A stretch of 64,000 nucleotides of DNA from positions 124,001-188,000 of the forward strand of contig JAHDYR010000069.1 in NCBI GenBank assembly GCA_019828565.1. Reading direction: 5' to 3'. The notes beneath the pieces are model-generated. The model ran no database searches. It saw only the letters and a program-made list of their open reading frames with translations, and was not told the origin of the DNA. This document shows positions 18,721 through 28,592 of this stretch, in pieces. This DNA comes from Carpediemonas membranifera (Eukaryota > Fornicata). Each line of letters begins with the position of its first letter. Within the stretch, counting starts at the first letter, position 1. The position numbers and the translations under genes were made by a program.

Positions 18721-21165
18721 TCATCCAAGCCTCATTACCCACGCCTGGTCTCCCCTTGTCAACCCCCGGACCACGTCCATGGCTTCAACCCTGCCTCGAC
18801 CGGTCGTGTCGATCAGATCACACACACGCGCCACATGCAGGCCAAGGTGACACAGACAGTCGCGCCGCGCACCCTCCTGTAAATTCGCAGTAAAGTCGCA
18901 CTCGGCATGCGGCGCCAGGAGACCTTGTATAATACTGTTGCCAGGAAGCAAAGACATCAATCCACGAGCCCCGAGCGATGCGAGCGGGGCAGACATCAAA
19001 ACACTCCAAGAGTCACGGGCTAAAGTGGGGGTGACCGTGTAGAGTCCGGAAGTCGTCCGGACAAGCGGGTTTGACCCGACAAGACCGACTGAGATGACAG
19101 TCGCCCCGTCGGCAAGAAGCTCGGCGACAGACGCTTTGGCAACCACTCTGAGCCCACCGTCGACCACAAAGACATCGCCCAGATCGGTGATCAGGACAAC
19201 GCGACTCTGCCCGTCAACCACGCCGGCTTGGGCAGCTCTGACTGGATCGCCCAGAGCGAGAGGCAGGCCTGCTGGGGTGCCGGTGAGTGTATTCAGACCA
19301 AAGACCAGGCCAGACGCTGTACCGGCAATGATTATCTCAGAAGTGCCGGTAAGTGCGGTCACGATATCTGGGACCGGCAGATCCCACGCCACTTGGTTGT
19401 CACGACTAGAATGGCTCTGGGAGATCGCTAATGGATCAGACAACGGTGTGGGTGCCGCTGTGTCGAACTGGCAAGCAATCTGACATACTGAATCTGAAAG
19501 AGGGGCCACAGATACGAATCTCACTCGACCCGCGGCCTCCACTCTGATTGGTCTGGCCGAGGCAGCCTCGCCCTCAAACACTGGTCGTCTTGTCCTGACG
19601 TCGAAGCCTGGGCCGACGTCCTGGGTCTGTCGTGCTGGGGCTGGTGGCATTCTTGGGCCCTGGGCGGGCCTGGAGGTTGGGGGTAGGGTTGGTGGGGCGC
19701 TTGGCTCGGGCATGGCGAGTGGTCTCTCCTGGCCCGACTGGGCGATTGTCTGGCCCTGGCCCTCGTCTGGCTGCACGTGGTCCGGCTCTGCCTGCTCCAT
19801 CTCCTCGTCTCCGTCCTCCTCAGCCTCCACCGGTCCTCCGGCGAGGAGCTTCATCGCCTCCACGAGTGCAGTCCGACTCACTTCTGGAGTCGCCACCGTC
19901 GTGATCTGGGCGGGTGACTGGCTGCCCTGACTGCCCTGGGACACTGGACCAAGGAGAGAGGCCACTGGAATCGAGCACACGGCGATGGCGCCGGCCGTCC
20001 CGTCGATGGCTGCGATGACGAGCTTATCCGCCCTTGGAGCGGGCTCAGTGAATCCAGGGACGAGGACCGGGCCGGCTTTGTCGCCCGTGTGGGTCTTGAC
20101 GTAACCACACACACGCCGCAGCTGGTTAAATGGGAATAAATTTGTCACGTAAATCAGCTTGTTACCGCAGACACCAGGGGCATAAACAGACATCCCAGAC
20201 TCGGCCTCCAGCGTGAGAAGCACAGGACTCTTCATCTCGACTCCGTCCGACTGCACTAGCACAGTCGCTCCGCAGTCTATGATATCCATCACGGTGGCGG
20301 CAGTCAAAAAGGAAGACCGGAGCTCCTCGTTGAGATGAGGCGGGTCAGTCAGCTCGATTAGGTCGAGATCGATGAAGGCCATGCTGTGCCAGGTTTTGCC
20401 CTGCTCATAGGTCGGGTGGACTCCGTGGCTGACATAAACTGCGGTGGAGTCAGTCGCCGAGTCATTAGGACCAATTGAAGTGTTGAACTGGGCAAACTTG
20501 GCACACTCCGTGCTGGATGTGACGTTTGCTATTGTCAACAAGTGCTCGACTCTCTGTGCAGAGTGCTTGGCAGTAGTTTCTGACGATGCGTCGACTGAAC
20601 TCAGGTTCACAAAGGCCACGTCGGACCGTTCAAAGACGATACAAAGCATGCAGCCGGTCGGGTCAATAGTGATAGATGTTATAGCGCTGTGGTCATCGCC
20701 CAGATTGCACAGTCTGTCCACATTCCAGCAAAACACTGGGGCGATGGGGGTGCTGGATTCTTTGAGCGAGTAGAGCTGGATCGTGTTGGCAGTGTATGTG
20801 ATGATTGTGTCCTGTTCGAACGGGAGCCAGACCAATCCTCGGGTGTCTCCGGGACAGTCGAGGTGGCATAGCGGCCTCAGAGTCTTAGCAGAGGGCCGGA
20901 GCTTGAAGATGGCCACGCCACATCCCTCTCGGCCGACGGGAATGGTGCTGGCGATGTGGGTTCCTGACTTTGACCAGCGGACGATCGTGGGGAAAGAGAC
21001 GCTCGCGTGAGTGGCATCAACTGTATGGCTGCCCAGCGGGTGGAGCATGGGCGCGGGGATGAGGTTGTCGTCATCCGCACCGCCAGTGGGAGTGCGGAAG
21101 CGGTCTGGGGAGTTCACTGGGTGAGCTTTGGCGGTGGTACGAACGAGTATAGGGAAGCACGCCAA
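18721..21165 (-). CDS. HIRA-like histone chaperone (5' end unresolved)
   Basis: HIRA deposits histone H3.3-H4 outside replication. The frame encodes about 810 residues. An N-terminal WD40 propeller is seen in HPVNSPDRFRTPTGGADDD, IVRWSKSGTHIAS and SITIDPTGCMLCIVFERSD. A long Pro/Gln/Glu-rich linker follows. The C-terminal Hira domain has WDLPVPDIVTALTG, GTASGLVFGLNTLTG and VLITDLGDVFVVDGG. No ATG lies upstream in this frame before a TGA at about 21219. The codon at 21165 is TTG, so the true start must come from a spliced upstream exon or lie further in. A shifted frame just upstream reads ALHWRASLYSF, which resembles the usual HIRA first blade, so a short intron between about 21110 and 21170 is likely. 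The stretch 21166-21694 holds no other gene. Confidence 0.8.
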   Translation of the reverse strand: MACFPILVRTTAKAHPVNSPDRFRTPTGGADDDNLIPAPMLHPLGSHTVDATHASVSFPTIVRWSKSGTHIASTIPVGREGCGVAIFKLRPSAKTLRPLCHLDCPGDTRGLVWLPFEQDTIITYTANTIQLYSLKESSTPIAPVFCWNVDRLCNLGDDHSAITSITIDPTGCMLCIVFERSDVAFVNLSSVDASSETTAKHSAQRVEHLLTIANVTSSTECAKFAQFNTSIGPNDSATDSTAVYVSHGVHPTYEQGKTWHSMAFIDLDLIELTDPPHLNEELRSSFLTAATVMDIIDCGATVLVQSDGVEMKSPVLLTLEAESGMSVYAPGVCGNKLIYVTNLFPFNQLRRVCGYVKTHTGDKAGPVLVPGFTEPAPRADKLVIAAIDGTAGAIAVCSIPVASLLGPVSQGSQGSQSPAQITTVATPEVSRTALVEAMKLLAGGPVEAEEDGDEEMEQAEPDHVQPDEGQGQTIAQSGQERPLAMPEPSAPPTLPPTSRPAQGPRMPPAPARQTQDVGPGFDVRTRRPVFEGEAASARPIRVEAAGRVRFVSVAPLSDSVCQIACQFDTAAPTPLSDPLAISQSHSSRDNQVAWDLPVPDIVTALTGTSEIIIAGTASGLVFGLNTLTGTPAGLPLALGDPVRAAQAGVVDGQSRVVLITDLGDVFVVDGGLRVVAKASVAELLADGATVISVGLVGSNPLVRTTSGLYTVTPTLARDSWSVLMSAPLASLGARGLMSLLPGNSIIQGLLAPHAECDFTANLQEGARRDCLCHLGLHVARVCDLIDTTGRGRVEAMDVVRGLTRGDQAWVMRLG

Positions 21166-21694
21166 TGTAGAGCTGGTTGGAACGAGCGCAGTCGGATGCG
21201 CCTGTCATGGATGCTGTTTTCATCACGAATATGATCGCAATTCGGCCTGCGTTGATCTTTCTGTTCATGCAGACGTCGAGATCACGCGGAACTACGTAAA
21301 CGGGCGAAGGAAAGAAGCAAACCTGCTGTCAAAGGCGCAGTCGCCTTCTTTGGATCATAAAAGGAGAATGGAATCCTGCATAAGGTGTAGCTTTGAGTAC
21401 TAACCAAGTCGTCGACATTGCTTTCGCGCCGCCAACTCTCGACTTCGTCTCGAGTCGAAAGGCAGAGCAAGGGCACGCCCCACCAGACAGAGTGGTTACG
21501 GGTTGATCTCAAGCAAATCCGGCGCAATTAATTCCAAAAGATTCGAGCATCATGGTTTGATTGATTGAAACGATGAATTCATGGATCAGTCGAGCACGAA
21601 AGAGGCAAGACGAACTCGCTCACCCTTAGGATAGGGCCGAACAATTGTCCTGCAGTGTCCGGCCCTGTGGCCCGAAGACGCAGGATTAGCACAG

Positions 21695-22867
21695 ATGGAC
21701 AGCGACAGCGTTACTCGGAAACGGAGCGACTCTGTGGCCTCAAGTGTCAACGAGGAGTCTATTGAGAACACTCTTCGCTCAGGGCGCCGCTTTTACAGCG
21801 GGATTGCCCGCTTGCTGTCGGACTCCACGACGATTGGTCTTACAGTGATGGCGATCGGCCTGGCTGTCTTCATTCTATACAGCTGGCAGTGGAAGGGCCG
21901 CGGTGTGTCCAATTTCATGCGTCCAGCGTCCGATGAGCTTCAGCTCGACAAGGCGATTGGCTCTACTTCTTTCAAGCTTCACTATTCTCCCGAGGTCCGC
22001 CGGGCCATCAAGAAGGGCCTTCCGATCGTAGCGCTGGAGTCTACCATCATCTCCCATGGCATGCCATACCCCCAAAACGTCGCGACGGCCCGCCGCCTCG
22101 AGGCCATAATCCGCGAAGAAGGCGCCGTCCCTGCCACCATCGCCATTCTCAACGGGAAGGTCCGCGTCGGCCTTACCGACGAGCAGCTCGAGACCCTCGC
22201 CAACGGCCAAGAGCCAGTCTCCAAGGTTTCCCGGAGAGACATGGGCCTGGTGATGGCAACCAGAGGCCATGGCGCCACAACTGTCGCGGCGACCATGCTT
22301 GTTGCCGCAAAGGCTAACATCAAGGTCTTCGCTACGGGCGGCATTGGCGGTGTTCACTATGAAACTCCCGGGGATGTGTCAGCGGATCTCGATGAGTTTA
22401 CCAAATCACCCGTCACCGTCGTATCAGCCGGCGTGAAGGCTATCCTGGACGTCCCGCAGACCCTCGAAGTTCTGGAGACCAAGGGTATTCCAGTGATTGC
22501 CTTTAACACAACAATGTTCCCCTGCTTTTATTCGAGAGAATGCTATGGCCTCAAGGCACCAATAACTCTCGACTCACCCCGGACCATTGCTGCTGTAATC
22601 TCCACCCAGCGCGACGTATCTGTGAACCACGGCGTGCTCGTAGCCAACCCTGTGGAGGCAGATGACGAGTTCCCCTTCGATCATATGGAACAGGTCATCA
22701 AGGATGTCAGGGCAGAGGCGATCGCTGCTGGTGTGCTCGGTAAGGACATCACGCCGTATTTTCTCCGTCGTATTGCTGAGATTACCGAGGGAAAGAGTCT
22801 GGAGACTAACATTGCGCTCGTAATGTCGAACGCAAGACTGGCCGCGCAGATTGCTCGGTACCTCTAA
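21695..22867 (+). CDS. Pseudouridine-5'-phosphate glycosidase (PsuG-like), membrane-anchored
   Basis: PsuG splits pseudouridine 5'-phosphate into uracil and ribose 5-phosphate, a step in RNA salvage. From about residue 95 the 390-residue protein follows the family throughout: ALESTIISHGMPYPQN, ATIAILNGKVRVGL, KVSRRDMG, the nucleotide-site region FATGGIGGVHY, DLDEFTKSPVTVVSAGVKAILD, and a C-terminal ETNIALVMSNARLAAQIA. The odd part is the N-terminus: 44 Ser/Arg-rich residues, then a hydrophobic helix (about 45-64, IGLTVMAIGLAVFILYSW). That predicts a single membrane anchor with the enzyme on one face. The ATG at 21695 is good; the anchor is in frame without a break. TGTAAAT lies 22 nt after the stop. 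Confidence 0.9.
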   Translation: MDSDSVTRKRSDSVASSVNEESIENTLRSGRRFYSGIARLLSDSTTIGLTVMAIGLAVFILYSWQWKGRGVSNFMRPASDELQLDKAIGSTSFKLHYSPEVRRAIKKGLPIVALESTIISHGMPYPQNVATARRLEAIIREEGAVPATIAILNGKVRVGLTDEQLETLANGQEPVSKVSRRDMGLVMATRGHGATTVAATMLVAAKANIKVFATGGIGGVHYETPGDVSADLDEFTKSPVTVVSAGVKAILDVPQTLEVLETKGIPVIAFNTTMFPCFYSRECYGLKAPITLDSPRTIAAVISTQRDVSVNHGVLVANPVEADDEFPFDHMEQVIKDVRAEAIAAGVLGKDITPYFLRRIAEITEGKSLETNIALVMSNARLAAQIARYL

Positions 22868-23027
22868 GAGTGTGGTGTGTGTGAGTTGTGTAAATGGTTT
22901 GTTCGGAGTGGCTGGGGCTGTTGGAGCCGGCATTGGTGGGCTCCTGGGCGTCAACCAAATGCAAATGAGTGCAAAAGTGCAGAATAAGGGCACACCATCG
23001 ATTTTGCAGCGATAGAAGCCCCAAGGC

Positions 23028-23276
23028 ATGAGCGAGAACTTTACATTTGAAATTCGAATGACTCCCGATGAGTATGAGCAGATGATGCGCATTTTGAATC
23101 GCACTAACCCCGAATATGCCGAGAACACCTCGAACGCCGACGACGGGAGGTATTTGAAGCGCGGAAGTGGAACTCTTAGCCACAGCAGGAATCAATCGAG
23201 TCATCAGGACGCCCTTAGCCCTTATCTGAACTCCAGCGTCCCTTACCAAGGCTCTCCGTCGAGCTTTTCTCGTTAG
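23028..23276 (+). CDS. Unknown 82-residue protein
   Basis: An ATG opens an 82-codon frame. The first 35 residues (MSENFTFEIRMTPDEYEQMM and on) look structured, with a strand then a helix. The rest is Ser/Asn/Gln rich and disordered. There is no signal peptide. Larger frames on the opposite strand look like shadows. Function unknown; coding status is supported only by the plausible amphipathic start and good ATG. Confidence 0.4.
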   Translation: MSENFTFEIRMTPDEYEQMMRILNRTNPEYAENTSNADDGRYLKRGSGTLSHSRNQSSHQDALSPYLNSSVPYQGSPSSFSR

Positions 23277-23540
23277 ACACGGCTCACACCACAAAGCCCA
23301 AGATAAGCAGCAAGCACGGTCTTTTGACCCACTTTTCTGTGCAACAATTCCTTTATATTCGCTAAACAGCTTCTTCCTCTATTGTTTCTGTTGGGTTGAA
23401 TTCTTGATGCCTCGCCGAGTTGTCCAGCGGGATTCTGAAATCTCGCTCCCGTGTCCCGAGTGAGAAGGGTCCATTGAATGCCTGGACGGACTGCATTAGG
23501 CCAAGCTGCAGTCAGTTTTTTAAACTGCACCACGAAGAAG

Positions 23541-23885
23541 ATGGCGGGTGAAGTTAGTGGCCGTGGCTGGAAGCAAGAGCGCTCTAGGAAGTCTAGTATG
23601 ACTAACAGCAAGTCTACGACTTGGGAGGAGAAAATGGCGGAGAAGGAGCGCTTGAAAAAGGCGAAAGCCCTTGGCAATGAGCTTAAGGCAATCCAAGAAG
23701 CCGAGAAGGAGAAGAAGCGCGAAGCTCGTGCTCAGAAGCTGAAGAAGCGTGAGGAGAGCATGCTTGCTCGTGGCGAACTCGTGAAGAAGAACGTCAAGAA
23801 CAAGAAGGTGAAGCTCAGCATCGCAAAACGCCGCCGCATGAAGCAGTACGCCAAGGCCATCAACAGCGTTGAGTGGGCCAAGTGA
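23541..23885 (+). CDS. CGR1/CCDC86-like rRNA-processing protein
   Basis: CGR1 is a small basic nucleolar protein needed for 60S pre-ribosome processing. The 114-residue product starts MAGEVSGRGWKQER, has the TTWEEKMAEKERLKKAK core, then a highly charged helix and the KKNVKNKKVKLSIAKRRRMK tail. This matches the family order SGRxWK, SWEEKM, charged helix, basic tail. An in-frame ATG at 23478 would add 21 unrelated residues, so I start at 23541. It is intron-free. Confidence 0.8.
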   Translation: MAGEVSGRGWKQERSRKSSMTNSKSTTWEEKMAEKERLKKAKALGNELKAIQEAEKEKKREARAQKLKKREESMLARGELVKKNVKNKKVKLSIAKRRRMKQYAKAINSVEWAK

Positions 23886-24276
23886 TCAACTGCCTCTGAC
23901 CCTTCTTATTTCCCCCGCGGCTGATAAATTTCGGTTAGAATGCACCATCACTTTGTGGTGAAATGTTTCATGCAAAGTCAGTTTATTAGGCTCGATTGAC
24001 ACCTATTGGAAACGTAGCGAGGCTAAATGCACTCTAAACGTCTGAGATTGTCGCATTGGCAGACTGCCGCGAACTGATTCGACGAGAATAGCGTGATCCA
24101 AGGGCCATCAAGCCTCCACACAAAATGCGTGTAAATCGGCTCGGGGCATGATGGGCTCAAGAGGCATTACACTACAGCTTTCTTCCGGCAGACCAGGATT
24201 GACGCACTCGTTGAACTTTTGCATGAAAAAATTATTACACGCAAGAATTCGAGCCATACCTCACAGCCACAGTACC

Positions 24277-25182
24277 ATGTCGAAGAGCTTCATCAAGGTC
24301 TTTCTGCTGGATGATTCCGCCAAGACTATGGCTATCGACAAGGAGATGACGGCTAAAGAGCTCGTCACCATCATCGCCGAAAAACTGGAGCTCACAGACA
24401 ATGTAGAGCACTATTCCCTGTTTGAGGTTAAGGGCGACAACTACAAGTCCCTTTTGGACGACCAGAAGCCCTTTGATATCATGTCTGAGTGGGGGGGCAA
24501 GGACTCCTCCAACAAGTTTGTCTTTAAGCGCCACTATTTCATGAACCCCACCGATGATGTGAAGGAGGAGGCAGCGATATATCTCCTGTACATCCAGGCT
24601 CTCGATGACATACTCAAGGGCCACCTTTACGTCACGCCCGAGCAAGCCATCCAGTTTGCTGGTATCAACATGCAGGTGGTGTATGGTGACCACAACGACC
24701 GCCACGTCCTTGGCTTCCTCGAGAAGCACATCGCCGAGTTCATCCCCGCTAGCATCCTGAAGTCCAAGCGCGTCCCCGACTGGGAGGACGCCATCTACGA
24801 GGAGCACCAGAAGCACAAGGGCCTGAGCGACACCGAGGCCCAGAGCAAGTTCCTCGACCTCGCGCGGACTCTGCCCGTGTACGGCATCACCACCTACCCC
24901 TGCAAGTACGTGTCCGCCGGCACCCGCCGCATCGGGCAGCGAGTGTTCATCGGCGTCTCGTCCAAGGGCATCCACATCCTCAACTACCCGACGATGGACG
25001 GCAACGGGTTCTACTCGTACAACGACATCCTCTCCTGGGGCTCGAGCCACACGAGCTTCACATTCTGTACCGGGGATCGTGTGAACTTCACCAAGCACTC
25101 GCTCGAGACCAGGGCCGGCAAGGAGATCACGGACCAGGTCGCTGGCTACGTGGGCTTGATCATCCGCCAATTGCAACAATAA
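24277..25182 (+). CDS. FERM-domain protein
   Basis: FERM domains link membranes to the cytoskeleton. The 301 residues form a single stand-alone FERM: an F1 ubiquitin-like lobe (IKVFLLDDSAKTMAIDKEMTAKELVTII), an F2 helical lobe (about residues 95-200, with EAAIYLLYIQALDDILKG), and an F3 PH-like lobe (YGITTYPCKYVSAG, then VFIGVSSKGIHILNY and FTFCTGDRVNF). There is no actin-binding tail, coiled coil or kinase, so it is shorter than ezrin or talin. The ATG at 24277 (MSKSFIKVFL) fits the start of F1; an in-frame ATG at 24148 would add 43 residues of unstructured sequence. Confidence 0.85.
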   Translation: MSKSFIKVFLLDDSAKTMAIDKEMTAKELVTIIAEKLELTDNVEHYSLFEVKGDNYKSLLDDQKPFDIMSEWGGKDSSNKFVFKRHYFMNPTDDVKEEAAIYLLYIQALDDILKGHLYVTPEQAIQFAGINMQVVYGDHNDRHVLGFLEKHIAEFIPASILKSKRVPDWEDAIYEEHQKHKGLSDTEAQSKFLDLARTLPVYGITTYPCKYVSAGTRRIGQRVFIGVSSKGIHILNYPTMDGNGFYSYNDILSWGSSHTSFTFCTGDRVNFTKHSLETRAGKEITDQVAGYVGLIIRQLQQ

Positions 25183-25272
25183 ACAAAGAAAAAATCAGCT
25201 TTCGAGTGTCATGTCTTGTCGTCCATTCTTGGGATCAGGAAAAGTGACCATCAATCAGTCAGTTTATGAGGC

Positions 25273-26436
25273 CTAGCCTTCATGCGTGGCAGAGTCAGTC
25301 CACCAGCCGCCGATGCTCTCGTCCAGGATGGCCCTAGCCCCCTCCCAGTCCGACTCGACCAAGTTGAGTCGGAACTCAGCCTTGGCAATGTCCGAACCGG
25401 CGAGCTCATGGGCCTTGTAGACGTGGTCGAGGTAGGACCGGAGACGGACAGACATGAGGGATCCAGTGGCAGTTCTGAAGACGCGGTTGACGGCCTGCTC
25501 GGTGCGTGGGAGGAGGACTTCGTTGAGAGCAGTGCAGTTGAAATCGTCATAAACTGCCTGGAGCAGGGCGGAGAGGCCGAAAGCAGTCTCGTTGGCATTG
25601 AAGTCGAGGCAAAGAACACCGCCACGCACGCCGACAAGCATGGCATCGCGGAGCTCGGCAGCGTCCCAGAGAGGGTAGACGTAGCAGTCGTCGGCATCGA
25701 GCGGATGGATGTAAAGCACGGGACAGTCGATGCTGTGGTCGATGGAGGGCCTACTGAGGTATGAGTGGAGTGCAGCGTACGTCAGGGCGGGAGGACGGAA
25801 GGAGGAGAACTGGCGCATGTACGTGCTGCGATGGGCGGACGAGAGAACGTGCGTCTTAGTCTCAGCAAGCCAGCGGCGCTCGACCCAGCGCTGGACGTAG
25901 ACCTGGTCGAACTCCTTGTCGGCATAGCCGGCCCGGAGCTCTTGGACGGTCTCTCCGGTCTCACCAGCAGGACTGGCAGCAACGAGGACAAGGCCGGCAA
26001 AGCTGCCGTTGTTGAGAGTTTCGAGGTTCATGAGAATGGTCGCGCCCATACCGATACCGAAGCCGATGCAGCCGTTGAGGAGGGCGACATCGCAGTATTC
26101 TTGGACAACAGCACAGAGGTTGGTGAATGAAGGGATCTTTTGAGGATCCATGTTCTGGTTCTCGCCCGTCTCCTTGGCGGCCATGCCAGGGTAGTTCAAT
26201 AGCACGAGGTTGAACTGGGCGAGGAGTGGCTCGATGACGGGGTCGTTGATGTACTTCTCAAAGCAAAGCTCGGCGGAAATAGCGACATCAGGGAGGAATA
26301 GAACGGTGGGTTTGTCCTCAGCGAGGGGCTGAGAGCGTACGATGACGTTCAGTTTCGATTTGGGAAGGGAAACAGTCGTAACTGGCCACTTGGCAACCTC
26401 GGGAAGGTCTCTGATACGTCTAGCAGTTGTTTCCAT
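25273..26436 (-). CDS. NDRG-like alpha/beta-hydrolase-fold protein
   Basis: NDRG proteins have an alpha/beta-hydrolase fold but usually no catalytic triad; they act in stress and trafficking. The 387-residue product has the family layout: PTVLFLPDVAISAELCFEKY, then LVLLNYPGM, PSFTNLCAVVQEYCDVALLNGCIGFGIGMGATILMNLETLNN and FAGLVLVAAS. The nucleophile-elbow position reads GFGIGMG with no serine, as in NDRG. A cap region and CPVLYIHPLDADDCY follow. The first ATG of the frame is 26436; upstream codons are not ATG. The stretch 26437-26742, between this promoter and the next gene (divergent), shows no other gene. Confidence 0.8.
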   Translation of the reverse strand: METTARRIRDLPEVAKWPVTTVSLPKSKLNVIVRSQPLAEDKPTVLFLPDVAISAELCFEKYINDPVIEPLLAQFNLVLLNYPGMAAKETGENQNMDPQKIPSFTNLCAVVQEYCDVALLNGCIGFGIGMGATILMNLETLNNGSFAGLVLVAASPAGETGETVQELRAGYADKEFDQVYVQRWVERRWLAETKTHVLSSAHRSTYMRQFSSFRPPALTYAALHSYLSRPSIDHSIDCPVLYIHPLDADDCYVYPLWDAAELRDAMLVGVRGGVLCLDFNANETAFGLSALLQAVYDDFNCTALNEVLLPRTEQAVNRVFRTATGSLMSVRLRSYLDHVYKAHELAGSDIAKAEFRLNLVESDWEGARAILDESIGGWWTDSATHEG

Positions 26437-26742
26437 GATGTTCTCGAGCAATTCAGTGGAAGTGAATGGAAGTGAGCTACAGTCATGTCATAATTGATGA
26501 CAAGGCCCGTGTCAAGTCAACTCGAGTCGGTGCACTTTAAGGACACTGACAATGGTATTCTTAGGACTGTATAGCGGTCTGCTAAGATGAGTCAGGGCCA
26601 CCCTTTATCATTCGACTCGAGATGTCTGTCAGTCATGCCGCAGGACAGCCCTGCGACGACTACCTCAAAATCAACCCACCCTGAGCTTTTATGACTGCCC
26701 AAGTCACCTCACTGGCGACATATCGCCCAGGAGTGCAGGTGC

Positions 26743-27825
26743 ATGTTATCATCCAAAGCTAATCGTCGAGAAATGAGTGCAGCGCCAAGGCCTTCTCAGT
26801 GGTATTTCGCCGTGCGCTCGAAGGGGTCTGCGGGTACTTCGTACCTTGAGGCCCTCACGCAGTACTATATGCCTTCTCACATCGCCCTGTCGTCATCGAT
26901 CAAGGATGAGATGGTCTCCTTCAGCGAAGCCAGCAAATACGCACTGATCGACGAACTTCTCATGTTTGAGATCACTCGCGTTGATTCTCTTGAGCCTATG
27001 CGCTTCATCAACGCCTTTGTGAACTACAAAACGATCCCAACTCACCTCAACGCTGTCCGCGCCACGTGCTTCTTCACTCTCGACGAGTCCCTTCTCATAC
27101 TCCACGGCGACTCTCGCGTAGCCTCGTTTTCCGACTTTATGGTAACTGTCCCGGGTTTCGCTGCCGTGCTTCGTCGTGACATGGACGGAGCCGCACTAGC
27201 TGGCATGCTCGACCCCCGCCCCGTTCCTGCAGTCACCAGCCTCCCCCAGATGATGGAGAAGGAGCTGTCTAGGGGCAAATTCGTCCTGCACCGTACGATG
27301 GCCGACCACAACTTTACTTCGAAGATGGAGCATTTCTGCGACGGGAATAATGTGTCTGAGGATGCAGTGTTTACTGCAATCATTGCTGCTGTGCTGAAAG
27401 ACATGTTCGAACTGCCCAGAGTGCCTATCAATGTCGTCGACGATGAGTCGATTGCAGAGCTCAGCCTCAGGCCGGGCCCAGTGAGCGTCGCTTCAATCAC
27501 CGCGCTGAGCAGAACAGCGACCAACATGCTCAAGGGGGAAAGGAAGCCCGCGACGACCAGGCTTGAGGTGGAATCTGGCACAGCTGCTGTCGTCCGCATG
27601 CTAGCGTCGACCAGGAGCAGGGCGCCAGTTACTGACTTGTACGCCGGTATCCTTGTCAGTGGAGCCATCAGTGCCACGTTGACGAAGGTCGATAACAACA
27701 TTTATCTGTCCGTCGCGTCTGACGTGCTCAGTGAAGAGCAGGCCATGGCGCTGGCAAAGCTGACTATTGATAACGCCATGGGGGTGTTCCAAGGCAGTGT
27801 CGGGGACATTGAGGATGCTTTGTAG
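26743..27825 (+). CDS. Unknown protein, possibly acyltransferase-like
   Basis: A 360-residue protein without a signal peptide or membrane helix. Parts recall the CAT-like fold of condensation and acyltransferase proteins: HFCDGNNVSEDAVFTAIIAAVLKDMFELPRV resembles the middle helix, and DNNIYLSVASDVLSEEQAMALAKLT resembles the C-terminal strand and helix. The HHxxxDG active-site motif is not present, so if it is a relative it has lost the standard catalysis. A start at 26773 (MSAAPRPSQWYF) is equally plausible. It reads the same way as the following HIT gene, 87 bp away. Confidence 0.55.
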   Translation: MLSSKANRREMSAAPRPSQWYFAVRSKGSAGTSYLEALTQYYMPSHIALSSSIKDEMVSFSEASKYALIDELLMFEITRVDSLEPMRFINAFVNYKTIPTHLNAVRATCFFTLDESLLILHGDSRVASFSDFMVTVPGFAAVLRRDMDGAALAGMLDPRPVPAVTSLPQMMEKELSRGKFVLHRTMADHNFTSKMEHFCDGNNVSEDAVFTAIIAAVLKDMFELPRVPINVVDDESIAELSLRPGPVSVASITALSRTATNMLKGERKPATTRLEVESGTAAVVRMLASTRSRAPVTDLYAGILVSGAISATLTKVDNNIYLSVASDVLSEEQAMALAKLTIDNAMGVFQGSVGDIEDAL

Positions 27826-27912
27826 GATAAACCAATTGATTGGTATTTGATTGATGTGCAGTTTATCGTCACGAGGCAGGTAATTTGTCAGTTCCTCCAG
27901 TTCTTGGCCATC

Positions 27913-28329
27913 ATGCCCGAGTCTTCGTTGATCTTTGAGAAGTATCCCATTGATCCTTCTATTGTCATCTTTGAAGACGAACTTGCTTTCTGCACGCTGT
28001 CATACAAGCCCATTACTCCTGGCCACATCCTGGTAATCCCAAAGCGAATTGAGCAGTATTACGATAAGCTTTCTGCAGATGAGGTTCGCTCAATGGCAAA
28101 GCTCGTGACTAGGTGCTCTGGCGCACTTAAGCGAGCCCTTGGCTGCAAAGAAGTCACATTTGGCTGTCAAGATGGCCCCCATGCGGGTCAAACTGTGAAG
28201 CACGTCCACATTCACGTTATCCCGGCCTACGACGGGGGTCTCATTGATGACGATGACCGAAAGCAGTGGTCTGTTGAGATGATGGCGAAGATGGCCCGGC
28301 GCATCCAGGGCGTTGAGGCTGAGCCATGA
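27913..28329 (+). CDS. FHIT-like HIT-family hydrolase
   Basis: HIT hydrolases cleave diadenosine polyphosphates or nucleotide adducts. The 138-residue protein has the FHIT order: IVIFEDELAFCTLSYKPITPGHILVIPKR, then FGCQDGPHAGQTVKHVHIHVIP, where HVHIH is the histidine triad (H-x-H-x-H). The GQTVKHVH stretch is specific to the FHIT branch. A variable acidic loop and a helical C-terminus follow. The ATG at 27913 (MPESSLIFEKYPID) is chosen; further upstream the frame begins with a non-ATG codon. Confidence 0.93.
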   Translation: MPESSLIFEKYPIDPSIVIFEDELAFCTLSYKPITPGHILVIPKRIEQYYDKLSADEVRSMAKLVTRCSGALKRALGCKEVTFGCQDGPHAGQTVKHVHIHVIPAYDGGLIDDDDRKQWSVEMMAKMARRIQGVEAEP

Positions 28330-28592
28330 GGGACATGGCCTTGGATGTTCCTTGTATTGCATTTACAGACTCAAACAGGCTATTTTGATGAAGTTTGGTC
28401 CCGAGATAAATCCTGTGTAGGGTCGGACTTGCCTGTACGAATGGTGGGATGGGCAGAACCATGTGCTTCAATACCGTACAAGCTGCTGGCATTGCGGTGC
28501 TTCTCCACAGCTGAGTCGTCTGAGTTTTTTTGTGCAGTTGGTCGAGGGGAGTTTGGTCGGCGACAATCTTGAGGCGAAAAGTTGAGGCGTGC

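Noticed and set aside
22574-23294. Two minus-strand frames of 184 and 162 codons over the small plus-strand gene
   Set aside because: They run into the PsuG-like gene antisense and lack any motif or ATG supported by context.
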